A DNA stretch of 64,000 nt from Scalesia atractyloides (lineage: Eukaryota > Streptophyta > Magnoliopsida > Asterales > Asteraceae): positions 29,081,857 to 29,145,856 of the forward strand of contig CAMTDV010000013.1 of the NCBI GenBank assembly GCA_947069175.1, written 5' to 3'. Position numbers and translations under genes: made by a program. Positions 11,616-23,572 of the stretch are shown piece by piece; positions within the stretch are counted from its first letter, which is position 1; each line of letters opens with the position of its first letter. Below the pieces are notes generated by a model, which was not told where the DNA came from, ran no database searches, and worked only from the letters and a program-made list of their open reading frames with translations.

Positions 11616-12255
11616 CAACCGATTTGCTATTTATCCATTTGGTCGCCTCTACATTTTCGTCTCAAGCATGCTTTATCATGCATGTCACATAAATACTCTA
11701 TCCAAGTTCTCGAATCACGCTCATAACATTTTCGAGCCGAGCTCAATGTGTCTATATATTTCATATTGTTTAATCACAAAGTGTGTATACTGTAAGTTCC
11801 GTATAGTTTCACATGATGGACACCATATTCATATAACCCTTGTGTATAATAATATTTACACTACCTAAAATAGTAGTATCATGTGAAAGAACTAACCACA
11901 GAAGATGAAGTAACTAATCCTAACAAAAGGCCGACAAAGAAGGCGCTATTGTAAGTCGTGGGTTCGGCTTGCATCGAATTGTTTCGTGAGTCGATGTATG
12001 TGTCATTGAGGAACGGTCCACCAACAACCGCCCCGATTGCTAGGTTAGGATTAGGTTTTTTCGATTTAAGCCACTTGAAACCTCGTGACAACTTGTATTC
12101 GCATCTATTGGTATCGATGCACCACGATGGTGCACATACTGAGGGTAGTTAAAGCCCGTTGCCGACTAGGTAGCTCATGTTCATCGGGTTATTTCCCAAC
12201 ACATAATCAGCCTATACACATAAAAAGTGATTTGTTAGTTTATAAAACAACTGCT

Positions 12256-12417
12256 AGAAAACCAGTGGCGGATCTAGGAATTATTTTCTAGGGGTGCGGA
12301 TAAGTGGTTCAACCATATTTTCAAAGGGTGTGATCCGATATTTTTGCCAAAAAAAATACACTAAATCTTTTTCAATAGGTGCTCTCGCCATCCAGCCATC
12401 AACCTGGGTCCACCCCC
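12256..12417. mobile_element. Possible hAT-type MITE in intron 5 of the GH9 pseudogene
   Basis: Begins CAGTGGCGGATCTAGG, the start of a widespread plant MITE type, and ends near CTGGGTCCACCCCC, a plausible decayed partner end. No clean TSD seen. Confidence 0.35.
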
Positions 12418-13599
12418 AATAGAAAACTGGTCATTGCGACCAGAAATAATGGTAGTAAAACTATCGAGTATCGACCAAAATACGGTCTAAATGCCCAGTT
12501 CTCTAACACTATATCTTTTAATTCCTTTTTACTCATGATACCTGTGAAACAGCGAATTCACGAACATCCATCGGCTCGTATAACTTCCCATTGCAATACA
12601 AGTATGGTGTCTTGGATGCGAACATGTAGTCGCTAAAAACCACTGCTAGGAACGCGCTACCAATGGCGTATTGTAACGAATCCCACTCGTTGACCCATAT
12701 TAGACCACCTACAAAGAGTTGATTGATATGATCCAGGTTTGTTAATTGTTTGTCAATTTCATCATGCATTTGAGCTTGAAAACTTACCGTTAGTTTCCTT
12801 ATTTGTTGGCGGGGGCAATAAAACCGTGCACATAAGAGCCTCGGCAGTTCTTCGGTACATTTGAAGGTTCATATTTTCTACGATCGGTATTTCTCTGTTC
12901 GTGCCAAAGAAATTTACCCTCGATAATAACACCTAAACACGTATTAACGAAAGTATTCAAAAGAGCTGAAAAACTATGTGAAGATAGAATAATACTATCT
13001 ATATTCAGTCAGAATAACTTTAAACCTTTTTTACAATGATAAAGGCAACCAGCTTAATAATAATTATAATAAACGATAAATCAAATGATAATAACTATAA
13101 TAGATAGTGAAAATTACCTGTATTCCGGCTAACTTGTTGTCCCACGAAAACCAGGTCGGGTTACCCCAATTAGCAAACAGCATTTCCATGCATTACGGTT
13201 ACATAATCCATGTAGTAGCCGTCCCCAGTGGCGTGGTAGAGCCACGACGCGGCCCACAATAGTTCGTCGAGGAATCCAGAAGAGTTGTAGTAATCCTGGA
13301 TAACTATTAGCGAACCCGAACAGTTTTTGCGCATGATCGAGAAGCAATTTGGAATAACCGGAGTCCTGGTTCTTGAAAACTAGAGATGCGGCTGCCATTG
13401 CGGCCACAGTCTCACAAGCAACATCTGAGCCCGGATACGAGGAGTTCACTTGGATTGTTGGTCTTTTTTCCGTAGAAGCTTCCGGTCTTTCCCAGCATTT
13501 ATGGTCTGTATCTGGATCACCCACCTGATAAGAGCACCAAAGACCTGATTCAGAGTAGGGTGAGAAAGAAACGATTAACCGAACTGAAACTGAAATAAT

Positions 13600-13905
13600 T
13601 GACAAAACCGAACTGCTTTATTTTTTAAACCGAAAGTTACGGCTCGCGTTAATATGCGTCGTTTCAAAACCGAACCAAGCTGAACTTGTTTATAATGTTA
13701 TTTACTGGAACCAAACCCGGTTTGGTCGGTACAGAACGGTAGACTTGAAATCGGTTTTCAACGCTATATTTTAAAACCGGTCAACTCGAACCGAAGCAAT
13801 TAAAACCCGACTTCAAATTAGTCAAACTCAATCCTTTCTTCCTAAAAACTGAGTTGGAACCCGAACCGGTTTCACCAAAAGCCGAGTTTGACTTTCTTTG
13901 ACACA
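13600..13905. repeat. AACCGAA-rich repeat segment in intron 2 of the GH9 pseudogene
   Basis: Dense AACCGAA / GAACCGG words without coding capacity, similar in composition to the GGTTCGG-rich repeats at 30.2-33.3 kb and 61.2-61.7 kb. Probably a decayed non-autonomous DNA transposon; ends not found. Confidence 0.4.
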
Positions 13906-13920
13906 ACCAATGCACACAGC

Positions 13921-14128
13921 CAGTGGCGCAGCTTTGAAGGGAGGGGTGCACTCGCCCCCAATGTTTCGGTTAGTAGGGTAATATTTCCAATTTTTTTTCT
14001 AAAAATTTAAAATTATATAGGTTCACCCTCCAATTATTTTGTCTAACCCGAAACATAGCAATAGGAAAAAAAAAATTTGGGTCCCATGACTTTTTGCCGC
14101 CGAAACTTTTGGTCTAGCTCCGCCACTG
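13921..14128. mobile_element. hAT-type MITE in intron 2 of the GH9 pseudogene
   Basis: Left end CAGTGGCGCAGCT and right end AGCTCCGCCACTG are inverted copies with one mismatch. Flanks share CACAC directly outside each end, fitting a decayed 8-bp TSD. 208 bp, no coding capacity. Confidence 0.65.
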
Positions 14129-14156
14129 CACACTGGTTAATTGAGAGTGTGACAAC

Positions 14157-14208
<52 letters not shown>

Positions 14209-14390
14209 GGGGTTCTAGAGTGAGCACTAGTGTTTTGTGAACTGAGTGAACAAATCCTGACCATTGATTTACATCATCAAATTGTAAAATACACTAATGC
14301 ATTTTCATCATCAAATCCTGACCATTGATTTACACTTATGTATTGATATCATATAATTAACTATTAAGGGGTTGTTCATAAATGAACCTA

Positions 14391-14439
<49 letters not shown>
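14157..14439. mobile_element. Insert of about 190 bp flanked on both sides by (TA)n
   Basis: (TA)n tracts at about 14157-14205 and 14395-14439 bracket a unique core that starts with a G run and GTTCTAGAGTGAGCAC and ends AATGAACCTAACCC. The core itself holds a direct repeat of 'aaatcctgaccattgattta' (14252 and 14314). Elements bounded by TA microsatellites (micron- or Helentron-like) are known in plants; that assignment is an inference. Confidence 0.45.
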
Positions 14440-14924
14440 AAAGCTAGAAATGAATTGATTAACCTGAATGTAGAGGACATTATCAGAAGGATGAGCATTA
14501 ATGAGATAATCAGTGATCCATTTGAGTGATTCTTGAGCATGTTTAAGCTCATTAACTGCTTCCATGTGTTGGCCATATTCTAGGATTGACCATGCCAGAA
14601 CGGTGGCCGTGAAAGCCATCGGAAAACCAAATTTCATGTGGTCTCCGGCGTCGTATAATCCTTTGGATAGATCAAGGTTGTCATCTTTTCCATCTTCTAG
14701 CCCTGAATCTCCCCTCCATTTAATCCGATTGTTCTCCAGTTTACCAGCTGCAAATTCAACCAATTCATACAGCAACAATTTTTCTAAATCTAACACTACT
14801 TTAGCAACGAACTTGTGACAGAAAATCCATCGATAACTTTGTTATTATATTATAAAATCTTTCGCTTATATACTCCTTTTTCTATTTTTTTAAAGCCAGT
14901 ACAATTCTTGTAAATCTGACAGTA

Positions 14925-15090
14925 TTTCCGTCGCTAGTGTGTTGGTAATTCGTCATTTAGATCCGTCGGTAATCCATCGGAATCAGGTTACCGATGGCAA
15001 ATTTCCAGCGGAGTATCCCGACGATATCTGCTAGTACAGGCCTTTGCCGACGGATTAGGCCATGAGTGATACTTTCTTGTCTAGTGTTTA
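14925..15090. mobile_element. Possible CACTA sub-terminal remnant in intron 1 of the GH9 pseudogene
   Basis: Repeated CGTCG / CCGACGG / CCGTCGG words in both orientations and a right edge CTAGTG at 15081-15086 resemble the end of a CACTA element. The opposite terminus is not recognisable. Confidence 0.3.
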
Positions 15091-15346
15091 TTCTAAGTTA
15101 TTCAAGAAAAAATAAATGATTCGTGACCACTAATTACATTTCTGGACGTCGAAAAATTGAGTAGAAATACGAAGAGCGTCCCTATATTTCTGGACTTCGA
15201 ATCCGAGGAACCTTGTGCCGAAGCTCATGGAAGTCTCTGGATATAGTAACGGACACCGCTCCGACGACTAGAACAGCGATCGCCGCCACTAACAGCCACC
15301 AATGCCACTCGCTAGAATCAGAAGTTGATTTTGTTTTAGCTTCCAT

Positions 15347-18235
15347 GAATAAGTTGATTCAGTTTTTATGTTGAGCATGTTATAGGGTGTTTAGTTGCCG
15401 GCATGTTGTGCCTTTTGTTAGTGGAGACAAAGGAGATAGCTCGGAATGAAAGGAGACACAGCATAGGATGGTTTTGGTTTAGGAAGTTCCTAAAAAAGGA
15501 ATCCTAAGATTGACAAAAAGTGTTAAAAGATCTAAGAGTTGTATTAATAACGGATATTCATGTTACTTGTATGCTTCCATGAATACAAGATATTGTGTCA
15601 CATTGTTATCTTTATAATAAATGTAGGATATGAACAAGCGATATTTTCATAACCAAACCAAATTTTGTGTTCTTATTAGTTCACTTCACTAGTCGGGTCG
15701 GTTTTAAAATACCAGATAATGTTGTAAATAACTTATTGTAATTAGTGGGTGTGGGCGTGGAAAGGGGTGGCGTCAGGTTTCCTCAACGCCGGCACACCAC
15801 TGGTGACAATAGTGTGGGTAATCTCATGGGCGTGGAGGAGATGGTAGAGATGATGTGACTCGGCCTGATTTGTTGGTTTGTTTTTTTTATCAACATAAAT
15901 TAAAGAAATTAGTGAATGATTATGACATGTGCTATTTCACGTCACCCTTTCTCCCGCCCCGTGCATTTTGAGGCTTGAAGGGGAATTCATACTCTGCTGA
16001 CGTAACTGCCATGTGGTGCTTCATGCCCCTCCCAAGCCGTATGATCTTAGATGTGACTTTTTAGTATTAAGCTTTGCCAGAATTCAGCTTATTGGTTTTT
16101 AAATATGCAATTGATCTCGTGTGTGTGCCAATTTATTGATTATTAAAACAGATTGCATGTCTCTATATGCAAAGCTTTTGAAAAGTATTATGTAAAACAA
16201 AATTAGAAAGTACTTTGATTTCGTTGGATTAAAACATTGTTGGTGATAATGTCTATTGCCTTGTTTTAAGCTTGTGTCTGTATTTTGTAATAGGGCGAAA
16301 ATGTTAAACTTTTACAATGATTATATTTAACTTCACACGAAGGTAGCATGTCTATATATAGTTTGTGTGAGGTGTTTTAGACTAGACTTTTGACGACTAA
16401 GACGGCGAAGCTCTGTCGGATAACCTGATCATTTGTAACTGTTAAACATCGAATGAAATCAGTTAATTGATGAAATAATCTTGTTAATTGTCTTTATTCA
16501 TATGAATTCCGCACGTATGGACTAGATACTCAAATTAGGATCTTTGCTATTGGACAAAACGATCCAACAAACATAGAGTCTCCTCCTCATCATCATACTC
16601 AATAAATCTCACCAATAGGAAAGTTAAGATAGAGTCCGAAGAGGAAAAATGTAAACAACTTTACCTCTACCGTAGAACTAGAGAGATTGCTTCCAATGAG
16701 ACCCCCGACTCAATGGTAGTTTTGCATCAAGCCTTGGACATAAGGCACATAACACTCAGCAAAAGCCGATTAGTGTGTGTACCCCGTTGTCCTTTGGCTA
16801 TCAACGCCACCACATGATACATAATTAACCGTCTCCCGTTTTTTAACGTTATTTTCACGAAATTAGTAAAATAACGTTAAAGTTAATGCACTTTCACTTT
16901 TACCCCAGAGAGGCCACACATATATACATTATATGTCCCATATCGCAAGCGGGGCCTTAACCATAGAGCCTCCTGAAATAGTAAATAAGCTTTTGAAAAT
17001 TAAAAAAAAATGAATTTTAAAAATCCGGTCTAAGCATCAATTCGGTTAGCCAATTCAACCGGTTGAAGCCATAACCACTTATAACTATGAAAACGGTTCA
17101 AAAGTAGAAAATATTGCTATTAATCCAAACGGTCGTTCGTCTGGTTGTGAGACCGAATAATCGACAATAACACACTGATCAGATAAACATATTGCGTGTC
17201 TCTTAATGTGCGGCTAAGAGGTTACTTTTGTTTCTTTGGTTGGTTTAATTATAAGTATAATGACAAATTTGTTACTTCTTGTTGTAAAACGATATGACAG
17301 GTAATTTTTTAAGAAAATATATTATAATACAAAGGAGAACAATTTGATCCAGAACTCTTCGGTAATTTTTTTATTATTGATGTGATTTTCAAAGATATGA
17401 TAATTAATTTTAAAATCCAAGGGAGTGAATTTTAAGTATATTGATCTGATACAGAATTTGATGATGTAAAAATGCTAGTAATAGATGATTAATTATGAAA
17501 ACAATACATTACTTGTAATTAATCATCCCCAACTGGGGTTCTTTGGAGTTGGAGATGGCTAAAAAAATCCCAGTTCTGATGCAGAATGGGTCAAAGTGGG
17601 CAACCTCATGGTTCTTCAAAGTGTGAAGTTTGCGAGTGGAAAAGAAAGTGCGTGGTAATGTTGGGAATGTTGTAAACTCGGATCTTCTACGAGGCGTGTA
17701 ATCACTTTCAGATCAAATTTGTTTTGATGGTTTTTCTGAATAATCTAAATGGATACAACTCAGAATTTCAAGAAAAAGAACTAGAATGTGTGTGTATGAG
17801 AATTCATAATGAACCAGAAAATTGACAAGAGCCTTAATTTCGAATTTGGGGGAAAAACGTTTTTTTTTTTTGTTATATCTTTTAAATTAAATTGCCTCTA
17901 AAATGATTTATTTTTCCATCTCGAAAATAAGAGAAAATTCCAGAAAATAATTTTCTGATACGTTTTTTTATCAAGCAATTTATTAAAATAAGGCAGGGAC
18001 TTTACCCCTTGGACGCTACTTACAGGGGTGTTGCCTCCCGGACCCCCACCAAGGAGCCGTTGCCCCCTTGGAACCTCTTTTGCTTAGGGCTTCGTCCAAA
18101 ACACTTAAAATTATAACTCAAACAAACGTGCACTCTCACACATCCATATTTTCTTGATGTGTATTATAATTCACTTGGTCACTAAGTTAATCCCGATTAC
18201 ACTAAAATATCTAACAAATAATGAGGGCAAGAAGT
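15347..18235. other. Intergenic spacer with repeat traces
   Basis: No gene seen. A GC-richer block at 15745-16040 (GTGGGTGTGGGCGTGG ... CCCCTCCCAAGCC) has the look of an old MITE. At about 17995-18090 the minus strand contains 'caagggggcaacggctcc' and 'gggaggcaacacccct', wording I associate with copia LTRs, but no LTR boundary could be fixed. Confidence 0.4.
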
Positions 18236-18249
18236 GATCTACTAAAAGC

Positions 18250-18785
18250 ATTCGTTGGAGCTAGCACTTAAAGGTTCAGTTCCAAGCGACAATGTCCTAG
18301 ATGGAACTTTTGGGCGCCGAAAAAGTCAACTTTTTGGGGATGGAGAGCAGAATTGGGAAAGCTTCCTTCGAAGATGGTGTTGGTTAATCGGGTATGTCGA
18401 TTGCAAATATGTTGTGTTGCAAGTGTGGGCTCGTGGAAGAATCAGTGGATCACATTTTTGTAACATGTCTTTGGGCTAGAAGCGTTTGGTGAAACATGTT
18501 TAGATGGCTGAAAATCCCGACTATGTGTGATGAAACTTTAGTTAACCAGATGCTGGAACATGTGCGGTCGAAGGTGGGCTCAAAACGATGGAAAAAATGA
18601 CCCATTTGGTGACACTTGGATGCTTATGGAGACTTTGGCTCGTTCAAAAAAGGAGTTCAATGGGAACATGTTGTTGGTTTAAAAGATTGTGGAAATTATC
18701 AAGGAGGAGAAGTTTATTTGGGTCAAAAGTAGGGTTGCCGATGTCGAAGTGGATTGTAAGTATTGGTTAGATTGACATTTTTGTA
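18250..18785 (+). mobile_element. LINE ORF2 C-terminal fragment with zinc-binding domain
   Basis: Across shifted frames the translation shows FFGWRAELGKLPSKMVLVNR, then a C-x2-C zinc cluster followed by EESVDHIFVTCLWARSVW: the zf-RVT domain of plant LINE reverse transcriptases. After it come a W-rich tail and the end motif with EEKFIWVKSR. At least two frameshifts interrupt it and there is no upstream reverse transcriptase. It differs from the LINE fragment near 6 kb, so the two are separate insertions. Confidence 0.8.
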
Positions 18786-18984
18786 TGATTGTCTGTTTTT
18801 TAAAACTTTTGTACCTTAACTTTTGGCTGGCCGTTATATAACATAGTTATAGTCGTTAAAAAAACATTAATTTTTTTCTGTTATTCGGGAAAAAACAATT
18901 TTTGAAACCTTCAATGATTAAATTATTATGATTTTGGAATTGCTTGTAATAGTATTTTTCTTATAGTTGATCGGAAAGAAATAA

Positions 18985-19208
18985 TAATAAACGTTTATAA
19001 GGAAAAATCTTCAAGTTTCAAAACTTCAAAAATCTTATATTTGCTTAAAATAATATTGTAAGTTATAATCTGAATGTTGCAGTCCAGCTATTTAAATAAT
19101 AATCATTTATAAGGCAAAATCTTCAAGTTTCAAAACTTCAAAAATCTTATATTTACTTAAAATGATATTGTAAGTTATAACCTGAATGTTGCAATCCAGC
19201 TATTTATG
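18985..19208. repeat. Tandem duplication, unit 112 bp
   Basis: Two adjacent copies share 'aaatcttcaagtttcaaaac' through 'gaatgttgca.tccagctatt' with few differences. Offset measured from matching words is 112 bp. Confidence 0.85.
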
Positions 19209-19433
19209 CCAGATGGCCTTTCTCAAATTAGGACTCAATTTAGGGTATGTATCGGAGTGTTGAGTGTAAATGAGCTAAACAGCATCTGAGTTACTCGAGA
19301 TTAATTCATCACATGCTTTAATCGAACCAAAACAAGCTTGATCTTAGCTTCAACCTAAGTTGGAACTAATTTTGTAGATAAGCTCAAGCCTAAACTTCAT
19401 ATATCAAGTTTGAGCCTAAAATATCAAGTTTTA

Positions 19434-19650
19434 ACATTGTTCAAATAAATTCACTAATACTTTTATTTCTAACTATAAAAAGCACTCAAGTTTCATTATT
19501 GTTCCATAAGATAAAATCCTGAAATAATAACCAATTTGTAATATTGTTCAAATATATTCACTAATAGTTTTATTTCTGACTATAAAAAACACTCAACTTT
19601 AATTATTATTTCATGGAATAAAACCATGAAATAATAACCAAGTTTAATTA
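19434..19650. repeat. Imperfect tandem duplication, unit about 107 bp
   Basis: 'A.ATTGTTCAAATA.ATTCAC' at 19434 and 19541, each followed by 'taat..ttttatttct.acta' and an 'aaataataacca' close. Confidence 0.75.
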
Positions 19651-20664
19651 TTGTAGCATGTTTGTAAAAAAATTGTTTAAATTTATTAACCAAATTTATA
19701 TACTATGATTTGCAGCATTGGGTATATTAAAGGTTGAACCCTTTGCTTTTGATGTTTGGACAGTGGTTAACATAAAACCATGGGTTGCTTTTCGATTACC
19801 ATGCCACGCTGCTTTCTTTTGAAGACCCACGATATCCACTTGTCGCTTCAACTAATCTCTGTCAAAAGCATAATATGTAACCTATTCTATCTCTAAATTA
19901 TATTCATTCACACATACACCCATGACCCATCTAGAAAGAGAGAGAGAGAGAGGAGTCGGTCTGCCGATTTCTGGCGACCCTCCTCACCTGGCGACGAAGG
20001 CATTCGCAATCGGTGCACGATGGTGAAGACGCCGATTATGTTTTTTATGACTCTCTCGGATATAGCAACATCAACAGCCAAAGACGGCGAAGTCGCGAGT
20101 TTAGACCACAATGATCGATGGTAGTTGAAGGTTTAGTAAACAAACATCAGGTTGCATAGAGCCCATTTTATGACAGGTTGTTTGTTTTCAATGCTCGGCC
20201 AACTAACCACTTGGAAAGACGGGAAAAATAAAGTCTCATCCCCAATCCTGAGGGTCTCATATGTTAGATTTACTGATCTTTCTTAAAACAGTTTCCCTAT
20301 ATCTTTAATATTTGAAATGCCCTAAACCCGAAAGTCTCATCTGTTAGATTTACTGGTCGGCAAATAGTCTTTAAAATATAAAAACTTCATTAGATAAAAG
20401 CAACAGAAAATAAAACAACCAATCAATCCAGTACAAAAGTAAATTATTGTCTTTAACAACAAAGCAGTAACATAAATGGGATGCTGGACTGCCAATTGTC
20501 CTAGGAGAGCATTGCCACGAGCTAGCAATCAACATGTCTAAATAACATGATGTGCATACTAAAAGTTAGTTATGTTAAGTGAGTTCTAGTTAATTAAACT
20601 TATATTAAACATGTTAGCAAATCTTAAACACGTTAAGTAAGTAAGACACATAAGTACATAATTT
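19651..20664. other. Spacer, no gene recognised
   Basis: Contains a GA-rich microsatellite at about 19933-19953 and a GC-richer stretch (19955-20100) with a 67-codon minus-strand frame of no recognisable family. This could be a decayed exon, but there is nothing to identify it by. Confidence 0.4.
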
Positions 20665-20810
20665 AATTGTGCACTATGAAATAAACTTAACAATTTATTA
20701 TACATTGTAACACTTTATTGTGAAGTGTAACATGCATAATTGTGCACTATGAAATAAACTTAACAATTTATTATACATTGTAACACTTTATTGTGAAGTG
20801 TAACATGCAT
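20665..20810. repeat. Exact tandem duplication, unit 73 bp
   Basis: 20665-20737 and 20738-20810 appear identical by eye, from AATTGTGCACTATG to GTGTAACATGCAT. Either a very recent duplication or a local assembly artefact. Confidence 0.92.
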
Positions 20811-20859
20811 ATGGTTGATCAACCACTAGTAAGCCAAAAAGGCACTGCCCCGTTGTCAT

Positions 20860-21345
20860 GTTGTCACGGTGTTAACTTTAGGTGTTAGATCTTGTTTTTA
20901 AAATATAACATTTAATCAAATTGAAGATTCAATCAAACAGTGATAAGTAAACACAACAATCTACCACTACTGGATTTGAGAATAATTATAGAATGATTCT
21001 ATGTAATTCATTATGATGTAATACAATGACAAGGTACAATAGTACTCCTACTCACCAGGTGAACACTCTCTCACTTAGTTTTTATGCTCCCAACTCTAAG
21101 TGTTAACTATTACAACGAATAAGCTAAACTATATATAGGAGGAGTGAACTGTTGATGACATCATCGTGAAAGCAACCCTTAACAACTTCACTAAATGATG
21201 CAACTGCCATCAATTGTGAAACTGCTAGATAACTACATTGTTGCATTGAACTGCTACTCTTTTGCAAGTTTAGTAAGAACTGTTGGATTTCACACTGTTG
21301 CATCATCAACAGATCATATATAACCCAACAATCTCCCCCTAGATT
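20860..21345 (-). mobile_element. Copia-type 3' end: polypurine tract and LTR remnant
   Basis: Read on the minus strand, CTAGGGGGAGAT (about 21331-21342) is a polypurine tract followed directly by TGTTGGG (LTR start at 21330), the usual junction of plant Ty1/copia elements. The LTR body runs toward lower coordinates for perhaps 450 bp; its other boundary and any pol region are not identifiable. Confidence 0.5.
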
Positions 21346-21412
21346 TGTTAATGCCAAAACACACTTCTTTTAAGCCAGTCGTTTATTCTTTTATTTTGTT
21401 GATGAAGAGTCC

Positions 21413-22690
21413 TGTAACGTTCCATACTTTCCGTTCTTTTTCATTTTAGTGTAATCCGTATTTTTTCTTCGATTTCTTGTAATTCTGAGATTTGATCATA
21501 ACGGAAATTATCTTTTATATTATTTTCCAAATTAATTCTTGCATAATACATAAACACTCACGAATACGAAATTTAATTCAAAACTGAGCTAAGCACCGTG
21601 ATTCAATTTTATTTATTTTTGGAATGTTATTTCATAAGTGTCTATATTATTCATATGTATGCCTACACTTAAAATACCCAAAGACATGATTAACACTGAG
21701 TTTTTAACATAAAATAACACCCAACTCCTTTAATGCCCTAACCAACGCTTTTAATGCTCTCAACCAACTCATTTAAAACTCTAATCCCACTTATAAATAT
21801 CAACTTCTAACACTCCTAAACCTCTCTCAAACATTCTCTAATATTCCAATTCTTTCACTTTGGGTAGAAAGTTCAAGGACCAAAATAGTGAGTTTTGGTA
21901 TTCATTCTGACACTTTTTATCTTGTTTTTCTTTTTCTTCCATGGATAACTTCTAGGAGCATTACCACATGTTTCCTAGGTAAACAAAGATGGTATGTCAC
22001 AATTTTTTAGGTCTAAGTTAGGAGTTTTGTTAAACTTTTAAACTAGTCTTAACTTTACTTTGTTTCTTGGAACTTTTGCACACCAAACCGAGTTAGCAAC
22101 AAGTTTTATTGTTGAGGGACTTGTGTTAAGGTATGATTCCTGAAACTTTGAGGTCACACACCTCCATTTTCTTAATTTTGTAAAGCTTAAGTAACTTCCA
22201 AGCACTAAGGTGGAAAAACTACACTAAGTCTCCAACTATAACAATGCTGGAAACACGCGTCTACTTATACTTACTTGGTTACTTAGTGAATTAGATAGTT
22301 TATTTATGCTCTTCATAATTGTATTCATAACCATATGAATCATCTATGTTGATGATTTGTGCATTAGTGAATCCTTGAGGTTAGTGGATTACCGTACCTC
22401 CAATACATCAAATACTTGACCATATAAATAACGTTAATCTATGTATATAACCATAATATCAACCGAAACCATGGTTGAATGTTATGTGTTAAGGTGGAAA
22501 TTATCTTAGTTTTAGACTCATTATTTTGGACTTCTAATGGGTGTAACAATTATGAAAAACACAAACCAAAAATAGTGTCCAAATAAGTCTAAACAAGATA
22601 TGTTTTATGCATTTTCATACTCGTAAATTTCTTTCACTTTCCAATCTCTAAATCCTCATATTCATACACCTTTATTTTATAAAGGATTTA
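21413..22690 (+). mobile_element. LTR-like copy A (Gypsy type)
   Basis: Opens TGTAACGTTCC. A TATA-like CTTATAAATA lies near 21793. From about 21800 to 22690 it is colinear with 28130-28945 (shared 'cactttgggtagaaag', 'attaccacatgttt', 'gtta.gtgttaaggtggaaa'). It may be the 5' LTR of an old element whose 3' LTR is the copy at 28.07 kb, 6.6 kb downstream, or an independent relic. Confidence 0.55.
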
Positions 22691-22719
22691 AAGTGAGTAG
22701 ATAAAATGATTTAATTGCC

Positions 22720-22895
22720 CCTCATGTGAGGGGCACATGATAACTTTCTAACCTGGGTTATGGATGGAGTTAGTCGCAGGGGCCAAAATAGTTTTATAAA
22801 AAGACGTTGAAGGTACAGATGACAAAATATTCTTTTTTGGGCTAACAGGGTACAAATGATATAACCACAAAGGCCAAAATCGTAATTTACTCTAA
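22720..22895. mobile_element. Fragment of a long-TIR MITE
   Basis: The right part reads GGCCAAAATCGTAATTTACTC, the terminal-repeat style of the intron MITEs found in TRA1 (…TTTACTC end). The left terminus is decayed. Confidence 0.4.
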
Positions 22896-23008
22896 ATAAA
22901 ATTGTATTTTGTATAAGTGGAAGTGGATTGGAATGTAACCAGGACTTGCGTTAGGGGTAGGTAAGCCGCACTTTGGCAGAGGCCCATTTTTTAAGGTGTG
23001 TTTACATG

Positions 23009-23572
23009 TAGAGATGGGCATAATCGGTTCCTTTTTATACCCAGAACCGGTTCCTAACCGGACCCGGTTCCTGAATGTGTGTCAATGAAACTGGTTCTTG
23101 TTGTAACCGGGTCCCGTTCCTACCCGGGTTTTAACCATTAAAACTAGAACCGAGTGTACCCGGTTCGGGTCGGGTTGGAACCGGTTCCAGTTCCTTAGAA
23201 GAACCGGTTCCTAATGTTACAATTAAATGGAAAAGACTGCAAAGACTATTAGAAACCTATTCATTTGATCAATTCAATGAAAAAAGCTGCAAAACTATTA
23301 GAAACCGATTGTAAATTCCTTGCCTTCTTGCCTCCTACCCGGGTATTATATCGGGTTTTTTTGTCCTACCCGGAACCGGTTCCGGGTACGCACCGGGTCC
23401 GGGTAGGAACCGGGTACGAACCGATTTTATTTATAGAATGTGGAACCGGGTTGGAACCACCGGGTTTTTTGAACCCGGAACCGGTTCTACTATTAGCCGG
23501 GTAGGAACCGGAACCGGTTCCAGATCGGTTCCACCGGGTAGGGTTTGGAACCGGTTATTATGCCCATCTCTA
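23009..23572. mobile_element. Non-autonomous hAT element (MITE), 564 bp, with perfect TSD
   Basis: Ends TAGAGATGGGCATAAT and its inverse match the larger hAT at 8051-10231. Flanking 8-bp TSD TTTACATG is exact at 23001-23008 and 23573-23580. The interior is mostly GGAACCGG-type sub-terminal repeats and has no transposase. Likely mobilised by a full-length relative of the first element. Confidence 0.93.

Larger units (their letters stand above)
11879..15346 (-). pseudogene. GH9 endo-beta-1,4-glucanase (membrane-anchored type), six-exon pseudogene
   Basis: Family role: GH9 enzymes cut amorphous cellulose or xyloglucan in the wall. Exons: 15138-15346, 14464-14747, 13118-13524, 12788-12932, 12542-12708 and 11879-12211, all with GT/AG introns and matching phases. 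Exon 1 encodes a short cytosolic tail and a membrane segment (LLVAAIAVLVVGAVSVTI), then KYRDALRISTQFFDVQK. Exon 2 has WRGDSGLEDG and the catalytic-region DAGDHMKFGFPMAFTAT. Exon 3 starts VGDPDTDHKCWERPE. Exon 5 reads GGLIWVNEWDSLQ. Exon 6 has VHHRGASIP in a shifted frame and the C-terminal EPTTYNSAF with the family acid. Lesions: 1-nt shift near 15187; a deletion of roughly a dozen codons with a shift near 13305; shifts near 13180, 12149 and 12088. The larger deletion favours a real pseudogene over read error. Intron 2 holds a MITE and a (TA)n-flanked insert. Confidence 0.9.

Noticed and set aside
14311..14576. Frames with (IY)n repeats
   Set aside because: Read-through of the GH9 exon into a TA microsatellite; not a separate gene.
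19908..20111. 67-codon minus-strand frame in a GC-richer island
   Set aside because: No recognised family; partly driven by the GA microsatellite. Left as unidentified spacer.
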